From: Paludibacter sp.
GTDB taxonomy: Bacteria; Bacteroidota; Bacteroidia; Bacteroidales; Paludibacteraceae
Length of the DNA stretch: 64,000 nt
Assembly: GCA_028710895.1 (NCBI GenBank)
Contig: JAQTTH010000010.1
Coordinates: 115,051 to 179,050, forward strand
Direction of reading: 5' to 3'
Part shown: positions 60,298-64,000 of the stretch, in pieces
How the letters are laid out: each line of letters starts with the position of its first letter
How positions within the stretch are numbered: the stretch's first letter is position 1
Notes under the pieces: generated by a model
Told to the model about the DNA's origin: nothing
Seen by the model: only the letters and a program-made list of their open reading frames with translations
The model's database searches: none
Translations under genes and position numbers: made by a program

Positions 60298-62109
60298 ATG
60301 TCCAAAATAGAACTTCTCTCTCCCGCCAAAAATCTTGAATGTGGAATAGCTGCCATCAATCATGGTGCTGATGCCGTGTATATTGGAGCATCGCAGTTTG
60401 GTGCACGTGCTGCCGCCGGAAACTCGCTGGAGGATATTGCCACACTAGTTCAATATGCACATCAGTTTCGGGTAAAGGTGTTGGTGGCTTTGAATACTGT
60501 GTTGACGGATGAGCAATTGCCCGATGCGGAGAAATTGATTTGGGATATATACAATGCCGGAGCCGATGCACTGATAATACAGGATATGGGCATTCTGAAG
60601 TTGAACTTGCCGCCTATTGCCATTCATGCCAGTACACAAACCGATAACCGGACAGTTGAGAAAGTTCGCTTTTTACAAGATGTGGGATTTTCCCGTGTTG
60701 TCTTGGCTCGTGAGTTGACGTTGGATCAAATTACTGAAATTTCCTCACAAACCGATGTTGAACTGGAGGCCTTTATTCATGGTGCCTTGTGTGTGAGTTA
60801 CAGCGGTCAGTGTTACATGAGTGAGGCAAACTGTGGGCGTAGTGCCAATCGTGGTCAATGTGCTCAGTACTGTCGCTTGCCGTATCAATTGTTGGATGCT
60901 GACGATAATATTCTGGTCAAGAATAAACATTTACTTTCGCTAAAAGATTTAGATCAGTCGGATTCGTTGGAAGAAATGATAAAAGCGGGAGTGACTTCGT
61001 TTAAAATTGAAGGGCGATTGAAAGATGTTGATTATGTGAAGAATATTACTTCATTTTACCGCCAGAAACTCGATGCTATTTTGGCTGAAAACAATAATTA
61101 TCAACGAGCTTCAGCCGGGAGAACAACTATATTATTTGAACCAAACCCCGAGAAAAGCTTCCGTCGTAATGCTACTGATTATTTCCTGCATGGACGAAAA
61201 AAAGATATAATTCAACCGGATACGCCAAAGTCATTGGGTGAGCCTATAGGAAAAGTAACATATATTGGCCGTAATTTCTTCGAAGTTCAAAACGGGTCGT
61301 TGCTAAATAACGGTGATGGGCTTTGTTTTATCAATAAACACGGTGATTTGACCGGATTTCGGGTTAATCGGGTTGAGCGTAAACAAATATTTCCGGCAGA
61401 AATGCCGAAAATTACGGATGGTGTAATGCTGTATCGAAATCAGGATCAGGCTTTTGAAAAGATATTAAAAGGAAAAACGGCTGAACGTAAAGTAGGAGTG
61501 AAGATACATTTCGACGAAATTGAATCTGGTTTTGCCCTGCAACTGACTGATGAAGATGGAATCTCAAGCATTTTCGAAGTTGTATGTGACAAACAACCGG
61601 CGCAAAAACCGGAAGCTGTGAATGATAATATTAAGAATCAACTTTCGAAATTGGGCAATACTATTTACGAAGCAACTGATGTTGACATTGAAATAAACGC
61701 ACCCTGGTTTTTCCCGGCTTCACAATTGGGTGAATGGCGCCGACAAGCAATTGAACAGCTTGATGAAGTTCGTTCAAATGCGTACATTCGTGAAGTGAAA
61801 CGTGAGGCAATTGCTGCTGACTTTTCTCAAAAACAGCTTTCTTATCTGGGAAATGTAACGAATAAACTGGCAGAGCAATTTTACCTTGAGCATGGGGTTG
61901 AAGATATAAAACCCGGTTTTGAGGTGAAGGCTGAAGAAGGTGTACCACTCATGTTTTGCAAGCATTGTATAAAATCCAGCATGGGTTGGTGTCCGAAAGA
62001 GGGTTACAAAGCCACATTTAAAGAGCCGCTTTTTTTGCGTAATAACGACCAGGTGTATCAACTGTCATTCGATTGCAAGGCGTGTGAGATGAGGATTTCG
62101 AAAGCGTAA
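60298..62109 (+). CDS. U32 family protein (RlhA-like, 'collagenase' family)
   Basis: A 603-residue protein of the U32 group. In Escherichia coli the full-length relative RlhA hydroxylates cytidine 2501 of 23S rRNA; older annotation calls the family collagenase-like peptidase. Seen: IELLSPAKNLECGIAAINHG, ADAVYIGASQFGARAAAGN, the U32 signature EAFIHGALCVSYSGQCYMS, then CGRSANRGQCAQYCRLPY with clustered cysteines, and a C-terminal cysteine set (CKHCIKSSMGWCPKEGY, FDCKACEM). The cysteines suggest an iron-sulfur cluster. ATG 60298 is preferred over one six codons upstream in the palindrome region. Confidence 0.88.
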   Translation: MSKIELLSPAKNLECGIAAINHGADAVYIGASQFGARAAAGNSLEDIATLVQYAHQFRVKVLVALNTVLTDEQLPDAEKLIWDIYNAGADALIIQDMGILKLNLPPIAIHASTQTDNRTVEKVRFLQDVGFSRVVLARELTLDQITEISSQTDVELEAFIHGALCVSYSGQCYMSEANCGRSANRGQCAQYCRLPYQLLDADDNILVKNKHLLSLKDLDQSDSLEEMIKAGVTSFKIEGRLKDVDYVKNITSFYRQKLDAILAENNNYQRASAGRTTILFEPNPEKSFRRNATDYFLHGRKKDIIQPDTPKSLGEPIGKVTYIGRNFFEVQNGSLLNNGDGLCFINKHGDLTGFRVNRVERKQIFPAEMPKITDGVMLYRNQDQAFEKILKGKTAERKVGVKIHFDEIESGFALQLTDEDGISSIFEVVCDKQPAQKPEAVNDNIKNQLSKLGNTIYEATDVDIEINAPWFFPASQLGEWRRQAIEQLDEVRSNAYIREVKREAIAADFSQKQLSYLGNVTNKLAEQFYLEHGVEDIKPGFEVKAEEGVPLMFCKHCIKSSMGWCPKEGYKATFKEPLFLRNNDQVYQLSFDCKACEMRISKA

Positions 62110-62115
62110 AATACA

Positions 62116-62147
62116 AAAGCCCCTAAATCAATTGATTTAGGGGCTTT
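62116..62147. terminator. Bidirectional terminator between the U32 gene and recA
   Basis: A 32-bp perfect palindrome centred on CAATTG with arms AAAGCCCCTAAATCA, flanked by A and T; convergent genes on both sides. Confidence 0.9.
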
Positions 62148-62164
62148 ATAGTTATTAGTAGAAA

Positions 62165-63187
62165 CTATTTATTCTGAATCGCTTCTACGATTTTAGCTTC
62201 CAGTTCAGCAGCTAATTCAGGATTATCTTTGATAACAGCTTTTGAACCGTCACGACCCTGAGCCAATTTGGTATCGCCGTAACTGTACCATGAACCACTT
62301 TTCTTGATAATGCCATATTCAACACCCAAGTCAATAATTTCACCTGTTTTAGAGATTCCTTCACCGTACATAATGTCGAATTCAGCTTTGCGGAATGGTG
62401 GTGCCACTTTGTTTTTTACCACTTTTACGCGGGTTTGGTTACCAATAGCTTCTTCACCATCTTTCAACTGACCGATACGACGAATATCCAAGCGAATTGA
62501 AGCGTAGAACTTCAAAGCATTACCACCGGTTGTAGTTTCAGGGTTACCGAACATTACACCGATTTTTTCGCGTAACTGGTTGATAAATATACAGGTTGTA
62601 TTTGTTTTGTTGATATTGGCAGTCAGTTTACGCAATGCCTGTGACATTAAACGAGCCTGAAGTCCCATTTTAGAATCACCCATATCACCTTCTAATTCAG
62701 CTTTTGGAGTCAATGCAGCAACAGAGTCAATTACAACGATATCAACCGCTGACGAACGAATCAATTGATCGGCAATTTCCAGTGCCTGTTCACCGTTATC
62801 CGGCTGAGAAATCAACAATTCGTCGATGTTTACACCTAGTTTTTCGGCATAGAAGCGGTCGAAAGCATGCTCGGCATCAATAATGGCAGCAATACCACCG
62901 GCCTTTTGAGCTTCGGCAATAGCATGAATAGCCAAAGTTGTCTTACCTGATGATTCTGGTCCGTAGATTTCAATTACACGTCCGCGTGGATAACCGCCAA
63001 CGCCTAAAGCCACATTTAAACCGATAGATCCGGTAGAAATAAAGGCAACATCTTCTACCTTGGTATCGCCCATGCGCATGATGGTGCCTTTACCGTGGTC
63101 TTTTTCAATTTTATCCATTGCCAATTGCAATGCTTTCAATTTGTCGGAAGTTGGAAATTTCAACTCCTCAGCAGCTGTTTTTGCCAT
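62165..63187 (-). CDS. recA: Recombinase A
   Basis: DNA strand-exchange protein for homologous recombination and SOS induction, 340 residues. Walker A is GPESSGKTT at 76-84, Walker [21 protein letters not shown]-binding loops at [20 protein letters not shown] (L1) and [17 protein letters not shown] (L2), and INQLREKIG. The C-terminal tail is acidic and short ([14 protein letters not shown]). The promoter is at 63264-63295; no SOS box was recognised. Confidence 0.99.
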   Translation of the reverse strand: MAKTAAEELKFPTSDKLKALQLAMDKIEKDHGKGTIMRMGDTKVEDVAFISTGSIGLNVALGVGGYPRGRVIEIYGPESSGKTTLAIHAIAEAQKAGGIAAIIDAEHAFDRFYAEKLGVNIDELLISQPDNGEQALEIADQLIRSSAVDIVVIDSVAALTPKAELEGDMGDSKMGLQARLMSQALRKLTANINKTNTTCIFINQLREKIGVMFGNPETTTGGNALKFYASIRLDIRRIGQLKDGEEAIGNQTRVKVVKNKVAPPFRKAEFDIMYGEGISKTGEIIDLGVEYGIIKKSGSWYSYGDTKLAQGRDGSKAVIKDNPELAAELEAKIVEAIQNK

Positions 63188-63263
63188 GATTTTTATTTAT
63201 TTTTATTTGTTGTTTCTGATATATAATTCGATGCAGATAAATTGTTGGATGTATTATTCATTA

Positions 63264-63295
63264 CAAAGATAAAATTAATTCTTTCAATTTTACAA
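63264..63295 (-). promoter_or_regulatory. Promoter of recA
   Basis: Minus-strand TTG (63295-63293) and TATCTTTG (63271-63264), 21 nt apart; leader about 70 nt. Confidence 0.65.
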
Positions 63296-63354
63296 TTAAA
63301 GAGTTATAATTTATCAACAGTTTTGTCAAACCCCGATTAACACTGGGTTTCAGA

Positions 63355-64000
63355 TTATTCCAACACTTCCAGCTTTGCAAATTTCAATAATAATGATTTA
63401 ATTCCTTTCTCACCAAAATCAATATCTGCTTTTTCGTTGCCATTTGAAATGCTGGTTTCCAGTACCTTGCCAATGCCAAAAATGCCATGTTTTACAAATG
63501 CACCGGTAGGGATGGAGCCGTTTTGAATCGGGGTTTTATCATTGCTTGTTGAGCTGACTTTTACCAACCGTTTAGGTGCAATGGGAAGCTCGGTACGTTC
63601 TTTAAACACGGGTTTAGAGAACGAACCCTGAAAGCGGTTACGCTCAGTTTCCAGGTCATCATCCCAATCGCCAATGCGTGCTTGTTTAGGTTTTTCTTCC
63701 TTCGGCATGTCCAGAAACTGCACATCTATGTCTTTAATAAACCGGCTTGGATTGGAAAAATTGGTTTTGCCATTTTTAAAACGTGATTTGGCATAACTGA
63801 TAAAGCAGAGTTCCTCGGCGCGGGTGATGGCCACATAAAATAATCGACGTTCTTCTTCCAGCTCACGCTCGTTTTGTGTGCAGAAGGGTGAAGGAAACAA
63901 TTCTTCTTCCATACCTACGATAAAGACAGCTTTGAACTCAAGTCCTTTAGCAGCATGGACTGTCATCAGCGTAATTTTATCTCTATCGGTTTCTTTGTCG
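63355..64000 (-). CDS. UvrD/PcrA-type DNA helicase (partial, 5' end beyond the window)
   Basis: The C-terminal ~215 residues of a superfamily 1A helicase involved in DNA repair and replication. The frame is open at the window edge (DKETDRDKITLMTVHAAKGL is motif V; FYVAITRAEELCFISYAKSR is motif VI). The tail after motif VI has the PcrA/UvrD linker and Tudor-like end (GAFVKHGIFGIGKVLETSIS, KADIDFGEKGIKSLLLKFAK). UvrD versus PcrA cannot be separated from this part. An internal ATG at 63966 is not the start. Confidence 0.95.
   Translation of the reverse strand, partial: DKETDRDKITLMTVHAAKGLEFKAVFIVGMEEELFPSPFCTQNERELEEERRLFYVAITRAEELCFISYAKSRFKNGKTNFSNPSRFIKDIDVQFLDMPKEEKPKQARIGDWDDDLETERNRFQGSFSKPVFKERTELPIAPKRLVKVSSTSNDKTPIQNGSIPTGAFVKHGIFGIGKVLETSISNGNEKADIDFGEKGIKSLLLKFAKLEVLE

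Noticed and set aside
63188..63354. SOS box in the recA promoter region
   Set aside because: No convincing palindromic LexA-type site was seen next to the -7 box.
63966..63968. ATG as the start of a 203-residue protein
   Set aside because: The frame is open upstream to the window edge and encodes helicase motif V, so this is an internal Met of a larger helicase.

Overview
The window is a chromosomal stretch of a member of the Bacteroidota, most likely order Bacteroidales. The evidence is consistent: intergenic promoters carry the Bacteroidota -7 box TAnnTTTG (often with a TTG about 19-22 nt upstream), genes lack Shine-Dalgarno sequences, and the families are typical of the phylum (TonB-dependent receptors paired with DUF4249 lipoproteins, BACON domain, DUF4783, DUF4827, putative porin, ROK glucokinase with a FucP-like transporter). 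A Paludibacter-like organism is a guess only. No rRNA, CRISPR array or intact insertion sequence was seen; there is one tRNA.

Layout. 1-12.9 kb is mostly core metabolism: partial pheT, an acyl-CoA synthetase, two tandem tiny lipoproteins, hisG, a coaX/outer-membrane protein/lptC run, then on the minus strand thrA, an FKBP lipoprotein, a DUF4827 lipoprotein and glmM. 13.0-18.3 kb is an accessory island just after tRNA-Arg(TCT): a Bacteroidota-specific helical protein followed by a 21-bp palindromic tandem array, an AT-rich DUF4365 nuclease-like gene, and an MqsR-like toxin with a Panacea-domain antitoxin. 18.3-22.1 kb is an ECF sigma factor with a membrane anti-sigma-like partner, divergent from a von Willebrand A protein. 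22.2-30.6 kb holds a COG2509 flavoprotein, an RluA-type pseudouridine synthase, a sugar transporter with glucokinase, a DPP IV peptidase and a patatin phospholipase.

30.7-40.4 kb is a minus-strand surface cluster: two TonB receptor/DUF4249 pairs, two paralogous outer-membrane proteins and a BACON lipoprotein, with copies of one intergenic repeat family between them. 40.6-48.1 kb is accessory: small lipoprotein and membrane genes, a DUF6261-like protein next to a 41-bp palindromic array, an outer-membrane protein, an LTA-synthase-like sulfatase with a decayed 3' remnant of a second copy, and a cluster of REP-like palindromes. 48.2-64 kb returns to core genes: a 1200-residue sensor kinase with rlmH, DUF4783-nadC, a nitroreductase, gdhA, putative porin plus periplasmic binding protein, metA, a U32 family protein, recA and the 3' end of a UvrD/PcrA helicase.

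Connections: ThrA makes homoserine, and MetA here has Glu111, predicting acetyl-CoA use, so both ends of homoserine entry to methionine are present. The most unusual signal is the pair of palindromic tandem arrays (periods 21 and 41 bp, both with TTGC/GCAA half-sites), each beside a gene for a helical protein of unknown function.
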